DNA of 64,000 bases from Oceanobacillus sp. FSL K6-2867 (GTDB taxonomy: Bacteria; Bacillota; Bacilli; Bacillales; Amphibacillaceae). Under the pieces are notes generated by a model, which searched no databases, was not told the DNA's origin, and worked only from the letters and a program-made list of their open reading frames with translations. Location: assembly GCF_037963145.1 (NCBI RefSeq), contig NZ_CP150144.1:682001-746000 (forward strand), read 5' to 3'. Numbering within the stretch: the first letter of the stretch is position 1; every line of letters begins with the position of its first letter. A program made the position numbers and the translations under genes. Shown here one piece after another: positions 34,514-44,981 of this stretch.

Positions 34514-35245
34514 CTAGCTTTGCCAGATTGCACCTTCCTCTGCTAATCTTACATTTCCTTTATAATGATTTTTCGCTTCTACCACTAATTGATGAATATC
34601 ACCATATTGCGGCAAATGACTAAGCATTAATGTCTCCACATCAGCACCCTCCGCTATTTTTGCGCCTTCCTCGCTATTCATATGACCCGCTTTCGTCCCG
34701 TCTTGACCAGCATAATAATTACAATCAGCAATCAATAGGTCTGCCCCCTGTGCAAAATCCTTCCATTCTGCTTTATAGCTTGTGTCTGCTGTATAGACGA
34801 TTACCTTTTTTCCATCCGAAATTCGCATGCCATAGCACAAAACTGGGTGGTCCGTTTCGAAAAATTGAATCGTAAATGGTCCAAGTTTTAATTCTTCTTG
34901 CGGATTATATGGCATAGCTTTTGTATAGTCATGGGTTAAAGCTTGAAAGCTCGTTTGATCTGCTGTATGCCCATAGATCGGCAATAATTTATTTGAACCC
35001 TTTACATAGTACTCAATTAGCTTAGAATACTGGAGCACCCCAATATCAGCAATATGATCATGATGATAATGTGAAATGATAACCGCATCAAGAGTGGCAA
35101 CTGCTTTATATTTTTGCAATTTAGACAGTGCCCCACTTCCAACATCAATTAACAATGAAAAACCTTCTTTTTCAAGTAAATAGGAGGATGTTGCTCCATC
35201 CCTTGCCGGGTACCCGCCCCAGCAACCAATAACCGTTAATTTCAT
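34514..35245 (-). CDS. yhfI: Metallo-beta-lactamase-fold hydrolase YhfI
   Basis: A 243-aa cytoplasmic MBL-fold enzyme of the RNase Z-like/phosphodiesterase group. Metal ligands: ISHYHHDHIAD (HxHxDH, about residues 57-67), His in FETDHPVLCYG, Asp in YTADTSY and His in MLSHLPQYG. Substrate unknown. It precedes lplJ and is divergent from yhfH, as in B. subtilis. AGGAG precedes ATG. Confidence 0.9.
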   Translation of the reverse strand: MKLTVIGCWGGYPARDGATSSYLLEKEGFSLLIDVGSGALSKLQKYKAVATLDAVIISHYHHDHIADIGVLQYSKLIEYYVKGSNKLLPIYGHTADQTSFQALTHDYTKAMPYNPQEELKLGPFTIQFFETDHPVLCYGMRISDGKKVIVYTADTSYKAEWKDFAQGADLLIADCNYYAGQDGTKAGHMNSEEGAKIAEGADVETLMLSHLPQYGDIHQLVVEAKNHYKGNVRLAEEGAIWQS

Positions 35246-35356
35246 AAAAAAACACTCCTGTTATAAATTTTGTTGTAACACAGCATTGACAAACAACATA
35301 TTGTTATATTACAATGGATCTAATATTAAATACGTTAACACTAAAGGAGGATACAC

Positions 35357-35488
35357 ATGACTAGTATTGTTGAATTTTTCAGAAACCTGCCTAAAAAGAA
35401 GTGCAAGCAATGCGGTGAAGACATGATTCACGAGAAAGCTGACTGCTATGGCAATATCTGCGATGAATGTGACCATCCAGCAAGATAA
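35357..35488 (+). CDS. yhfH: YhfH family small zinc-ribbon-like protein (43 aa)
   Basis: A 43-codon frame behind AAGGAGG, beginning MTSIVEFFRNLPKKK and holding two knuckles, CKQC and CDEC, 19 residues apart, with ADCYGNICDEC between and around. The pattern EFxRNLPxKxCxxCG...CDxC is that of the YhfH family next to yhfI. It probably binds zinc; role unknown. Followed by a strong terminator, so it is a single-gene unit. Confidence 0.88.
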   Translation: MTSIVEFFRNLPKKKCKQCGEDMIHEKADCYGNICDECDHPAR

Positions 35489-35570
35489 CTGCAATACGAC
35501 AATTATTTATTAATGTGTATTACCTAAACAGATTACTTCTATGCCAACTGTACTACAACAAAACATTTTT

Positions 35571-35599
35571 TACAGCTATTATTATAGCTGTATTTTTTT
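35571..35599 (+). terminator. Terminator after yhfH
   Basis: ACAGCTA and TAGCTGT arms with a six-base loop and eight T. Confidence 0.9.
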
Positions 35600-35707
35600 T
35601 GCAAGCACAGGAAATACTCAAAATATTTTAGAAGGTTCTATTATTAACTGTCAAATTATAATATAATTTACTTAGAGATACGAAACATTTAGTAAAGGAG
35701 ATTAATA

Positions 35708-37519
35708 ATGGCAATTCACACAATAACCAAAAATCGTTCGGACATACCGGAAGAACAGAAGTGGGATTTAAAAGACTTATTCCCTTCCCATACTGCTTGG
35801 AATGAAGAGCTTAAGAAATTACAGGAAGATGTTACAGAAATTACAGCCTATAAAGGCAAGTTAGGCAATGATTCCAATACGTTATTACAAGCATTGCAGG
35901 CATTGGAAGCATTCCAGCAAAAACTTACGCGTGTTTCGGTTTATGCAATGCTTCGTTCCAGTGCAGATGGATCAGATCCCGATAACCAGCGAGACTCTGC
36001 GAGAGTAGCTGCTGCTATGGCTTCTATACAAGCAAAAACAGCATTTTTCCAATCTGAGCTATTGACGCTTTCTGAAGCAACAATAAATCAATTTCTCAGT
36101 GAACAATCTGAACTGACAACCTATAAAAAAATGCTTGAAGATTTAATGGAAAGAAAGCCATACACCCTTTCTCCAGAAATTGAAAAGACATTGGCTGCAC
36201 TTAGCGAGGTACATAATGCCCCATATATGATTTATCAGCGCAGTAAAGCTGCCGATATGCAGTTCGACTCCATTAAAAATGAGGAGAATGTCGACTTGCC
36301 TATGTCTGCAGCTCTTTATGAAGACCGTTATGAATTTACAGCAGATACTAATACACGCCGGGCAGCATACAAATCCTTTACAAAAACATTAGATCGATAC
36401 AAGAATACGTTTGCTGCTACCTATGCCACAGAAGTAACAAAACAAGTTACAATGGCTAACCTTCGTGGTTACAAATCCGTAACAGATATGCTTTTAGCAT
36501 CGCAGCAAGTTACAGAGAAAATGTATCACAATCAGTTAGATGTTATACAGCAAGGACTGGCATCACACATGCGCAGATTTGCAAAGTTAAAGAAGGAAAA
36601 ACTCGAGCTTGATGAAATGCGGTACTGTGATTTAAAAGCGCCGCTAGACCCGACATTTAATCCTAAAACAACGTATGAAGATGCAGCAGCTACCATTATT
36701 GAAGCACTGCAGGTAATGGGACCGGAATATACGGAAATTATGAAAGAGGGGATTTCTAACCGCTGGATTGACCGCTCTGATAATGCCGGTAAAGCAAATG
36801 GAGCATTTTGTTCCAGTCCATACGGCGTTCATCCATATATCTTAATAACATGGACAGATACAATGCGTGGCGCGTTCGTATTGGCACATGAGCTTGGTCA
36901 TGCCGGGCATTTTTATCTGGCAGGAAAGAATCAATCTCTAGTCAATACACGACCATCTACTTATTTCATTGAAGCTCCATCCACTTTAAATGAGCTGCTG
37001 CTGGCAGAGCATCTAATGAAAAACAACGATGACAAGCGCATGAAACGTTGGGTAATCACCCAATTGCTTGGAACCTACTATCATAACTTTGTTACGCATT
37101 TATTAGAGGGAGAATTTCAGCGCCGTATCTACACGCTAGCGGAGCAAGGGGTTCCCCTTACAGCAAACGTACTTTGCAAGGAGAAAAAAGAAACACTTGA
37201 GGCTTTCTGGGGAAATGACGTGGTATTTGATGAGGGTGCTGGCTTAACCTGGATGCGTCAGCCACATTATTATATGGGGCTTTATCCATACACCTATTCA
37301 GCAGGACTAACTGTTTCCACAGCAGTAGCAGAAAAAATTAAAACAGAAGGTAAACCAGCAATTGATCGCTGGTTAGATGTATTAAAAGCTGGAGGAACGA
37401 AAAAGCCGCTTGAATTAATTAAACAAGCTGGAGTTGATATGTCTAAACCAGATGCAATTCATATTGCTGTTAATTATGTAGGATTACTTGTAGATGAATT
37501 GGAAAGAACCTACGAATGA
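35708..37519 (+). CDS. pepF: Oligoendopeptidase F
   Basis: Cytoplasmic zinc metallopeptidase of family M3 that cuts short peptides. 603 aa, family-typical. The zinc site is AHELGHAGHF (HExxH near residue 398), and the third ligand Glu follows in YFIEAPSTLNELL. AAGGAG precedes ATG. The upstream stretch TTAACTGTCAAATTATAATATAAT contains a good -10 box. Single-gene unit with a terminator. Confidence 0.95.
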   Translation: MAIHTITKNRSDIPEEQKWDLKDLFPSHTAWNEELKKLQEDVTEITAYKGKLGNDSNTLLQALQALEAFQQKLTRVSVYAMLRSSADGSDPDNQRDSARVAAAMASIQAKTAFFQSELLTLSEATINQFLSEQSELTTYKKMLEDLMERKPYTLSPEIEKTLAALSEVHNAPYMIYQRSKAADMQFDSIKNEENVDLPMSAALYEDRYEFTADTNTRRAAYKSFTKTLDRYKNTFAATYATEVTKQVTMANLRGYKSVTDMLLASQQVTEKMYHNQLDVIQQGLASHMRRFAKLKKEKLELDEMRYCDLKAPLDPTFNPKTTYEDAAATIIEALQVMGPEYTEIMKEGISNRWIDRSDNAGKANGAFCSSPYGVHPYILITWTDTMRGAFVLAHELGHAGHFYLAGKNQSLVNTRPSTYFIEAPSTLNELLLAEHLMKNNDDKRMKRWVITQLLGTYYHNFVTHLLEGEFQRRIYTLAEQGVPLTANVLCKEKKETLEAFWGNDVVFDEGAGLTWMRQPHYYMGLYPYTYSAGLTVSTAVAEKIKTEGKPAIDRWLDVLKAGGTKKPLELIKQAGVDMSKPDAIHIAVNYVGLLVDELERTYE

Positions 37520-37585
37520 AGTTTGCGACCTACTTGTTAAGCAAATAAACGCTTGAGAGCTGGAATAATTCCGCTCTCACAATTT

Positions 37586-37626
37586 GGGATAGGATTGGAA
37601 TCTTGTATTCCAGCCCTATCCTTTTT
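37586..37626 (+). terminator. Terminator after pepF
   Basis: GGATAGG and CCTATCC outer arms with ATTGGAAT/ATTCCAG inner pairing, followed by TTTTT. Confidence 0.88.
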
Positions 37627-37672
37627 ATAATTTGATTAGTAACGTCAAGTGATTAATAGAGGATGATAATAA

Positions 37673-38299
37673 ATGAAATATGAGTGGAGAAAAAAGGAAA
37701 AGGATATATATATACCGAAACAACAACCCCAACTAGTTACCGTTCCAAATCAGCATTTTTTTATGATTCAGGGACAAGGAAATCCGAATAACGAGGAATT
37801 TTCCAACAGAATAAACGTCCTCTATTCGTTAGCATACGCTGTGCGAATGATGCCAAAACAAGGATATACTCCTGAAGGTTATTTCGAATATACGGTTTAT
37901 CCATTAGAAGGAATATGGGATTTGACCGAGAAAGGCAGACAACAGGATTCTCTGGATAAGAATGAATTCTTATATACCATTATGATTAAACAACCCGCAT
38001 TTGTAACTGAAGAAGTGGTAGAGAGAGCCTTTGAACATGTACGAAAGAAGAAAGCACATCCTCTACTAGATGAAGTGACATTTAACTCGATGGAAGAAGG
38101 TTTGTCTGTACAAATGCTTCACGTTGGTCCATATGATGATGAACCAAAAACGTTTCAGAAGATGGATGAATTTATAGCTAGCAATCAGCTTGAAAGAATG
38201 TCTTTAACACATAAAGAAATTTACCTATCAGATTTTCGAAAAGTTGAAGCATCTAAGCTTAAAACCGTTCTTCGTTACAAGGTAAGACAGAAAATATAA
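37673..38299 (+). CDS. GyrI-like small-molecule-binding domain protein
   Basis: A 208-aa stand-alone GyrI-like/SOUL-fold protein. Features: LVTVPNQHFFMIQGQGNPN near residue 20, NVLYSLAYAVR, the E-rich MEEGLSVQMLHVGPYDDEP segment and HKEIYLSDFRK. No DNA-binding domain is attached, so it is not a classical regulator; relatives may bind or hydrolyse small electrophiles. GAGG lies nine bases from ATG. Confidence 0.83.
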   Translation: MKYEWRKKEKDIYIPKQQPQLVTVPNQHFFMIQGQGNPNNEEFSNRINVLYSLAYAVRMMPKQGYTPEGYFEYTVYPLEGIWDLTEKGRQQDSLDKNEFLYTIMIKQPAFVTEEVVERAFEHVRKKKAHPLLDEVTFNSMEEGLSVQMLHVGPYDDEPKTFQKMDEFIASNQLERMSLTHKEIYLSDFRKVEASKLKTVLRYKVRQKI

Positions 38300-38306
38300 T
38301 CGTTTG

Positions 38307-38345
38307 AGTAGATGATACAGCTGATTGCTGGTCATCTACTTTTTT
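38307..38345 (+). terminator. Terminator after the GyrI-like gene
   Basis: AGTAGATGA and TCATCTACT arms, 16-base loop containing CAGC/GCTG, then TTTTTT. Confidence 0.88.
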
Positions 38346-38468
38346 ACTCGGTTTAAATTGCTCAATTGTCACATGAAATGTCGAATATCAACCAAATCAT
38401 CTTAAATATCAGCCTGCTTAGTCTGAACATCAGTATTTCCCCAAGAAAAGAATTTCCTTAAATAAGCC

Positions 38469-38499
38469 AAAAAGCTCCAGACTAGCAATTGTCCAGAGC
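38469..38499 (-). terminator. hemEHY operon terminator
   Basis: Read on the minus strand, GCTCTGGAC pairs with GTCTGGAGC (two wobble pairs) and is followed by TTTTT; it lies 11 bases past the hemY stop codon. Confidence 0.75.
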
Positions 38500-38509
38500 A
38501 TTAAAACTA

Positions 38510-39916
38510 TTATTGATTTAAAAATCCTAGCGCATCTTCAGCACTTTTGCGCCCATGTCCAATGCAATCTGGGATCCCAACGCCATCATAAGAGCTTCCT
38601 GTTAAAAATAAACCAGGCAATTCACTTGCTGCATTTGCGCGGATATCTGCCACAAGCTCCAAATGTCCAACATGGTATTGCGGTCTTGCATGTTTAAAAC
38701 GTGTAATAATGCTGAATTCGGGCTTTGCTTTTATTTTCATCGTTTTATTCAAATCACGTAAAACGATGTCTGTAATTTCTTCATCTGATAAATTAACAAT
38801 ATCTTGATCATCGGGTTTTCCAACATAGCAGCGGAATAAAGCTTTCCCTTCCGGAGTTGTATTTGGCCATTTGCGATGTGTCCACGTACAAGCCGTGATT
38901 CGATATTTTTCTCTCCGACTAACAAGAAAACCAGTACCATCGATATCTTTTTTTATTTGTGCCTGATCGAACGCAAGAACAACATTTGCAGTTGATGTTG
39001 CCGGAATATCATATAAGTTTTTAAGGAAATCATATTGTGAAAGCATCTTTGGAACTTTATTATGTGGCGCGGTCATAATAATCGCATCTGCCCGATACAC
39101 TTTTCCATTGCTTAATAACAAATGATAACCATGTTCCTTCTTCTCTATATGATCAACAGCAGTATGCGTACGTACCGTTCCATCAGCTAATTTTTCTTCA
39201 AGTCGGTCGATTAATGTCTCAAGTCCGTTTTCAAAGGAAAAAAACATTCCTTGCGACTTTTTCTCTTTTACTTTTTTTGCTGGCTTTGACATTGTTTTTT
39301 GCAAACCTTTGATTAAACTGCCATGCTCTTGCTCCATACGCTCAAACATAGGATACGTCGCTTGGAGGCTCATTTGATCAATATCACCAGAATGAATTCC
39401 TGAAAGCAGTGGATCAATCTGATAATCAACAAGCTCATTTCCAAACCGTCGGCGCATTAATGCACCAACTGATTGATCAACTGTTTCCTTGCTTTTCGGT
39501 AAAATCAAATCCCAAAGCGCTCGTATTTTACCTTTTAAGGAAAAAACATTGGATGCAAGCAGTGGTTTAATTTCTTTTGGCACCCCCATGAAAGCACCTT
39601 TAGGCATTTTATGTAATTTATTTTTCACTAAAATATAGGATTGTCCTGTACCATTGTATACAATCTCGTCTTCCAGACCTAGTTCTTGGACAAGATTCAT
39701 TGCTTCTGGTTTTCTTGCTAACAAAGAATCTGGTCCACGTTCAATCGTAAAACCATCCGTTTTGATCGTGTGAATTCGACCTCCAAGACGCTCACTAGCT
39801 TCAACCAATTTTACATCGACAGCTATTTGCTTTTCACGAATTTGCTTTTGCAAATAGTAAGCGGCGGATAATCCGGTTATCCCGCCACCTACTATCACAA
39901 TTTTTTTACGTTCCAT
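38510..39916 (-). CDS. hemY: Coproporphyrinogen III oxidase HemY (CgoX)
   Basis: FAD enzyme oxidising coproporphyrinogen III to coproporphyrin III in the Gram-positive coproporphyrin-dependent haem route. 468 aa. The FAD dinucleotide motif is VGGGITGLSAAYYLQ near the N terminus, with GGRIHTIKTDGFTIERGPDSLLA next, and the C-terminal GSSYDGVGIPDCIGHG. The ATG overlaps the hemH stop as TGATG, so translation is coupled. Last gene of hemEHY. Confidence 0.94.
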   Translation of the reverse strand: MERKKIVIVGGGITGLSAAYYLQKQIREKQIAVDVKLVEASERLGGRIHTIKTDGFTIERGPDSLLARKPEAMNLVQELGLEDEIVYNGTGQSYILVKNKLHKMPKGAFMGVPKEIKPLLASNVFSLKGKIRALWDLILPKSKETVDQSVGALMRRRFGNELVDYQIDPLLSGIHSGDIDQMSLQATYPMFERMEQEHGSLIKGLQKTMSKPAKKVKEKKSQGMFFSFENGLETLIDRLEEKLADGTVRTHTAVDHIEKKEHGYHLLLSNGKVYRADAIIMTAPHNKVPKMLSQYDFLKNLYDIPATSTANVVLAFDQAQIKKDIDGTGFLVSRREKYRITACTWTHRKWPNTTPEGKALFRCYVGKPDDQDIVNLSDEEITDIVLRDLNKTMKIKAKPEFSIITRFKHARPQYHVGHLELVADIRANAASELPGLFLTGSSYDGVGIPDCIGHGRKSAEDALGFLNQ

Positions 39917-40851
39917 CACACTTCACTCTTTACTTTACTTAATACTACCTTTACTAGTGAATCAATGAAGTCAGGATGAACGTTTGGCATTTCAGGACGA
40001 TAATAGGATACCCCCAACTCGTCACAAACTACTTTACATTCATAATCATTGTCATATAACACTTCCAAGTGATCTGCAATAAAACCGACTGGTGCATAGA
40101 CAAAAGCTTGATAACCTTCCTGATTATACAGATTTCGCGTAAGATCCTGAACATCTGGTCCTAACCAAGGGTCTGGCGTATTTCCTTCACTTTGCCAGCC
40201 AACTGCATAATTTTTAACCCCAGCTCCTTCGACAATTAAATCCGCTGTTTCTTGCAACTGCTCTGGATATGGATCACCATTTTTTAAAATTTTCTCTGGT
40301 AAGCTGTGTGCAGATACGATAAGTACTGCTTTTTCACGTTCTGCCTCAGTCATTTCATTGTAAATCTTTTTAACTCCATCCACCCAAAATTGGATAAACC
40401 CTGGCTCTTTATACCAGCTTTCAACAGCCTCAATGGAAATACCATGCTTCTCTGCTTCATTTGCGGCACGATCATTATAAGATTTCACACTAAACGTTGA
40501 ATAATGTGGTGCCAGCACTATAGAAACAGCCTCTTTGATACCATCCTTTGCCATCTCTTGTACCGCATCTTCAATAAATGGGGAAATATGCTTTAATCCA
40601 ATATATGCTTTAAATTCATATTCATTTTGCGATTCATTTAAACCATTTTCAATTGCATATGCTTGTTCTTCGGTGATTTTTGCTAATGGAGAAGTTCCAC
40701 CAATTGCCTTATAGCGATCTTTCAAGTCTTGAAGTGCCTCTGGCTCTGGCTTTCTTCCATGGCGAATATGTGTGTAATACGGTTCAATCTCTTCCTCCTT
40801 CGTCGGAGTTCCATATGCCATTACTAATAATCCCACTTTTTTCTTTTCCAT
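39916..40851 (-). CDS. hemH: Coproporphyrin III ferrochelatase HemH (CpfC)
   Basis: Inserts Fe2+ into coproporphyrin III. 311 aa, soluble monomeric Firmicute type. Features: [34 protein letters not shown] (metal-site His), [15 protein letters not shown] [29 protein letters not shown] and [18 protein letters not shown] (Glu). GAGGTG is seven bases from ATG. Middle gene of hemEHY, 43 bases after hemE. Confidence 0.95.
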   Translation of the reverse strand: MEKKKVGLLVMAYGTPTKEEEIEPYYTHIRHGRKPEPEALQDLKDRYKAIGGTSPLAKITEEQAYAIENGLNESQNEYEFKAYIGLKHISPFIEDAVQEMAKDGIKEAVSIVLAPHYSTFSVKSYNDRAANEAEKHGISIEAVESWYKEPGFIQFWVDGVKKIYNEMTEAEREKAVLIVSAHSLPEKILKNGDPYPEQLQETADLIVEGAGVKNYAVGWQSEGNTPDPWLGPDVQDLTRNLYNQEGYQAFVYAPVGFIADHLEVLYDNDYECKVVCDELGVSYYRPEMPNVHPDFIDSLVKVVLSKVKSEV

Positions 40852-40894
40852 TTCATTGCACCTCTTTGTGAAAAATTATAGTGTAAACAACTTC

Positions 40895-41929
40895 TTATTT
40901 TTGTGTATAAGAATGAATAAGCGCTGTTAACTTTTTCAATGTTTCTGGTTTAATATCAGGTGTCACGCCGTGTCCAAGATTAAACACATGCTTCCCATGC
41001 TGCATTCCTTCATCTAGAATAACTTTCGTTCGTTTTTCAATAGTTTCCCAGTCCGTCAGCAGAATGGTCGGATCCAAGTTTCCTTGGACAACTTTTGTTA
41101 CACCCATCGCACGAGCTTCGGCAATAGACGTACGCCAATCCAGACCAATTACGTCAACAGGGAGGTCATTCCACTCTAATAATAAGTGACGGGCTCCGAC
41201 CCCAAACGTTATCAACGGTACATTATGCTTTTTAAGCTCAGAGAATATTCTCGTCATTACTGGTTTAATAAATACACGATAGTCTGCAGCATTTAATGAA
41301 CCTACCCAAGAATCAAAAATTTGGACTGCTTTTACACCAGCTTTTACTTGAGCTTCAACATATGTTATAACCATGTCTGCCAGCTTATCCATTAAAGCAA
41401 ACCAAGCTTCTGGCTCACGGTACATCAAGCTTTTGGTTTTGCTGTAATTTTTGGATGGGCCGCCTTCTATCATATAGCTTGCTAGCGTGAACGGTGCACC
41501 ACTAAATCCAATTAAAGGCACATCAAGCTGTTCCTTTGTTAAGATACGTATCGTATCAAGTACGTATGGAATATCTGCTTCTGGATTAATTTCGCCAAGC
41601 TTTTCAATGTCAGCAAGGTTTCTGATTGGATTGTCAATGACTGGTCCAATTCCAGCTTTAATTTCCACATCCACACCCATCGCAGGTAATGGGGTCATAA
41701 TATCCTTGTATAAAATAGCGGCATCAACCCCATAATTTTCAACGGGAAGCCTTGTTACATAAGCACATAATTCCGGCTGATGCGTGATTTCAAATAACGA
41801 ATATTTTTTTTTCAATTCCCGGTATTCTGGTTGGGAACGTCCCGCCTGTCTCATAAACCAAGCAGGTGTATAATCCGTATCTTCTCCTTTATATGCTTTT
41901 AAAATCGTATCATTGATTCGTTTCGACAT
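40895..41929 (-). CDS. hemE: Uroporphyrinogen decarboxylase HemE
   Basis: Decarboxylates uroporphyrinogen III to coproporphyrinogen III, supplying hemY. 344 aa. Signatures [17 protein letters not shown] (UROD signature 1) and [17 protein letters not shown] (signature 2), with catalytic Asp in [14 protein letters not shown]. First gene of hemEHY; GGGTG lies about ten bases from ATG. Confidence 0.96.
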   Translation of the reverse strand: MSKRINDTILKAYKGEDTDYTPAWFMRQAGRSQPEYRELKKKYSLFEITHQPELCAYVTRLPVENYGVDAAILYKDIMTPLPAMGVDVEIKAGIGPVIDNPIRNLADIEKLGEINPEADIPYVLDTIRILTKEQLDVPLIGFSGAPFTLASYMIEGGPSKNYSKTKSLMYREPEAWFALMDKLADMVITYVEAQVKAGVKAVQIFDSWVGSLNAADYRVFIKPVMTRIFSELKKHNVPLITFGVGARHLLLEWNDLPVDVIGLDWRTSIAEARAMGVTKVVQGNLDPTILLTDWETIEKRTKVILDEGMQHGKHVFNLGHGVTPDIKPETLKKLTALIHSYTQK

Positions 41930-42053
41930 AATTTATTCACCCTTTTAACATACTGTGCGTTAATCCCCTATATATCCATACTTAACTATAGCGATTACAT
42001 CCCTTACTGTATAGTAACGGTAGCTGATTGTCATCAATTTGTCTAATTTCATT

Positions 42054-44225
42054 TTACCAATTAAGTTCCACTACTTCCGATCTGCCACCTTCCAGTTTGG
42101 TCAAGGGATCATACGCTACAACATAATACGCACTTCCGCGAAATAATGCATGATTTATGGTATACGCTGTTACACCTTGTACCTCACCAATGCGTTTATC
42201 GATTCCAGGTTTTTCTAGATATATTCGATAATGCACACGCTCATCATCTGAGCCTTCCCACGTTAACTTTCCTTGCACCAACGAAAAACCACCAAATTGA
42301 TATGCTGCACGGAGATTTGTAATTTGTGGAAGCTTGATTGGCTTTGGCAGCTCACTCACACCATCCGGTCTTGTAAATTCCGCAGCTAGCGCACCGCCAG
42401 TTTGCCTGTCAACCTCAGTTAAGATTGCTTTCGTTAATCTCGTTGGATAAGAACTGCCTCCCGTTAAATAATGATTTTCATCCGATTTATCATACCCAAT
42501 CCAGGCTGCAGTTACATATTCTGGTGTATATCCAACAAACCAAGCATCCTTGGCTTGTCCCTCAACATGCGGATGCTGCGTTGTACCTGTTTTTCCAGCT
42601 AAGGCTTTAGTGTATTCACCTGCAGATGCTGTTCCTGTATTAACAGTTTCTGTGAGCATCTCTGTCATCTGCCATGCCACTCGCGGACTAAAAACGGATG
42701 TAGCTCTAGCTTCATCTTCAAATATTATTTCATTATCTCGATCAAAAATGCGATGAATTGTTAGAGGTTCCACGATATTTCCTTCTTCCGAAAAGGAACG
42801 ATAGCTCGCAGCAAGCTGAAGCGGTGTTACACCTTCAGCTAACCCACCAAGAGCAATTGCTAATCCCTCATCCTCAATTGGCATTCCTAGTTGCTCCAGA
42901 TAACCTTTTGCATAGTCAACACCTATTTGATCTAGCAGCCATACGGTCGATGTATTTTTTGAACTGATTAATGCTTCATATATGGTAACTGCATTCGAGT
43001 ATGTTCCATCCGAGTTTGAGACCATGTATTTATCCATCTGCTGGTCAGGTAAAAGTGTAAAAGGTGTATATCTTTCCTCTTGCATGAGAGCTGGTCCATA
43101 TACTGCGACTGGTTTGAAGGTTGAGCCTGGCTGACGTTTAACTACTGTACGATTTAAATCGCCAAGCTGATAATTTCTACCGCCAATAACAGAAACTATA
43201 TTCCCTGTTTCACCTTCCATCATCACAAACGCGCCTTCCACTCCATCTGTATTTCCCGGGAAAAATTCGTCATTCAGAAATTGATCGTATGCGACTTTTT
43301 GAATCGTACTATCCATGTTAACGATAATTCGATATCCACCACGCTTTAATGCGTCAACTGAAAGCTGATGATCACTTGCAGCTTCTTTCATCACAAGGTC
43401 TATATAACTATCTGTCCAAGACTTTGCCTCTTTTTCCTGTATTTCCAGCCCCAATGTTTTTTCCTGTTCTGCAAGTCTTGTTTCGGCTGAAATAAATTCA
43501 GCATTCTCCATCGCTTGCAGGACAACATTTCTTCTATTCAGCGCTTTGTCTGGATGGTTAATTGGTGAATATCCATTTGGCGCTTTAGCCAGCCCAGCAA
43601 GCATAGCACTCTCTGCAATTGTCAAATCACTGACCGACTTCGAGAAGAAATAGTTTGAAGCCACTTCCACTCCATATAAACCGTGACCAAAATAAATTTC
43701 ATTCATATATAATTCCAGGATCTGATCCTTTGTTAATTCTTTTTCCAAATAAATGGCTGCCATTGCTTCCTTGATTTTTCGTGACCATGTTTTATCATTA
43801 TATAAAAACAGATTCTTCGATAACTGCTGCGTAATCGTACTTGCTCCTTCTACCTTACTCATCGCAATTATGTCCCGGTAGATCGCACGGATAATTGATT
43901 TGATATCAATTCCTGAATGGTCATAAAAGCGTCTATCTTCAATCGCAACATAAGCCTGTTGTAAGTGCTCTGGTATTTGATCAATTGGGACATAAATGCG
44001 ATTTTCATTGTATAACGACCCGATTACCTCTCCATTCTGTGTTTCAATGGTAGTCGTTTCATCTAATACCATACCTGCCTGATCAACAATAAGCTTTCCA
44101 CCAAATAAAGCAGCACCATATCCAAGAAGACCAATTCCAATCATAAAGACGATTATAAATAGAAATGCTTTTAATCTGCGCCGAATTGTTAGCCTGCGCT
44201 TATCTTTTCTAATATTTTTCCGCAT
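42054..44225 (-). CDS. pbpF: Class A penicillin-binding protein (PbpF-like)
   Basis: Bifunctional peptidoglycan glycosyltransferase/transpeptidase, 723 aa. N-terminal cytoplasmic Lys/Arg-rich stretch and one membrane helix (about residues 22-42). The GT51 domain has the catalytic Glu in AIEDRRFYDHSGID and EGASTITQQLSKN. The transpeptidase has RQPGSTFKP (active Ser) and GKTGTTQ. A fibronectin-type-III-like domain ends the protein. GAGGTG precedes the chosen ATG. Located upstream of hemE on the same strand, as in B. subtilis. Confidence 0.92.
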   Translation of the reverse strand: MRKNIRKDKRRLTIRRRLKAFLFIIVFMIGIGLLGYGAALFGGKLIVDQAGMVLDETTTIETQNGEVIGSLYNENRIYVPIDQIPEHLQQAYVAIEDRRFYDHSGIDIKSIIRAIYRDIIAMSKVEGASTITQQLSKNLFLYNDKTWSRKIKEAMAAIYLEKELTKDQILELYMNEIYFGHGLYGVEVASNYFFSKSVSDLTIAESAMLAGLAKAPNGYSPINHPDKALNRRNVVLQAMENAEFISAETRLAEQEKTLGLEIQEKEAKSWTDSYIDLVMKEAASDHQLSVDALKRGGYRIIVNMDSTIQKVAYDQFLNDEFFPGNTDGVEGAFVMMEGETGNIVSVIGGRNYQLGDLNRTVVKRQPGSTFKPVAVYGPALMQEERYTPFTLLPDQQMDKYMVSNSDGTYSNAVTIYEALISSKNTSTVWLLDQIGVDYAKGYLEQLGMPIEDEGLAIALGGLAEGVTPLQLAASYRSFSEEGNIVEPLTIHRIFDRDNEIIFEDEARATSVFSPRVAWQMTEMLTETVNTGTASAGEYTKALAGKTGTTQHPHVEGQAKDAWFVGYTPEYVTAAWIGYDKSDENHYLTGGSSYPTRLTKAILTEVDRQTGGALAAEFTRPDGVSELPKPIKLPQITNLRAAYQFGGFSLVQGKLTWEGSDDERVHYRIYLEKPGIDKRIGEVQGVTAYTINHALFRGSAYYVVAYDPLTKLEGGRSEVVELNW

Positions 44226-44385
44226 ATGTTCACCTCTACACAATTACAGTATTTATTATACGACATTTTTCGCCGAATCTAAAGAATATACTACCTATTA
44301 TTTAATAATAATTTTAATATAGCTTTGTGTAATCGTTGCCATTAAAGGGAATTATGATAGTATAAAAAGAAAAGGGGGATGTTAC

Positions 44386-44886
44386 ATGAAAGCATTTATG
44401 ACAAATGGGACAATTGAATTTCTTCTAAAGCTGCAAAAGACAAACCCAGAATTAAACCTGCACCTCATGTATAATAGTGAAGGAGGTATTGCTTATTATG
44501 AGAATCATGATAAGAAACTATTTCAATCTGGAAGAGAATATGAAATTTTAATTCAAACAGGGGAAATTCTTGCAGAAGGATTTGTTGTTATGAATAACAT
44601 TCCTGTTTCCGATGAAAGTAAACCCGGATTTGAATATCGATTCAAACAACGCAACAATTCAGTTGAGGGGATGCCTGGATTCCAAGCCTTCCGCTTATTA
44701 AGGCCGACAAAAAGCAATACCTATGTTGTCTTCACCCAGTGGAAATCTGCGGAGGACTTCGAAAACTGGAAGGAATCGAAAGAATTTAAGGAAGCACATA
44801 AAAAACAAGACGCTAAAAAGCCAGCAAACTTTCTTGAACAACCGTTTTTAACAATTTGCAATATGTATAATGAAAATGATCAATAA
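44386..44886 (+). CDS. hmoB: Heme-degrading monooxygenase HmoB (YhgC)
   Basis: A 166-aa protein with a C-terminal antibiotic-biosynthesis-monooxygenase (ABM) domain, residues about 65-160, containing GFQAFRLLRPTKSNTYVVFT and WKSAEDFENWKES. B. subtilis HmoB has this length and position (divergent from pbpF) and releases iron from haem. The N-terminal domain is an ABM-like remnant. GGGGGA precedes ATG. No Fur box was identified with confidence. Confidence 0.87.
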   Translation: MKAFMTNGTIEFLLKLQKTNPELNLHLMYNSEGGIAYYENHDKKLFQSGREYEILIQTGEILAEGFVVMNNIPVSDESKPGFEYRFKQRNNSVEGMPGFQAFRLLRPTKSNTYVVFTQWKSAEDFENWKESKEFKEAHKKQDAKKPANFLEQPFLTICNMYNENDQ

Positions 44887-44907
44887 GAAGCAAGCACGCT
44901 TGAAAAA

Positions 44908-44942
44908 AACTGCTCAGGGGATAACCTCTGAGCAGTTTTTTC
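44908..44942. terminator. Terminator after hmoB
   Basis: AAAACTGCTCAGGGG and CCTCTGAGCAGTTTTTT arms with an A run before and T run after, usable from both sides. Confidence 0.92.
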
Positions 44943-44981
44943 AAAGTAATTTATGAAGGGACTATTCCTTGTTTAGTATAT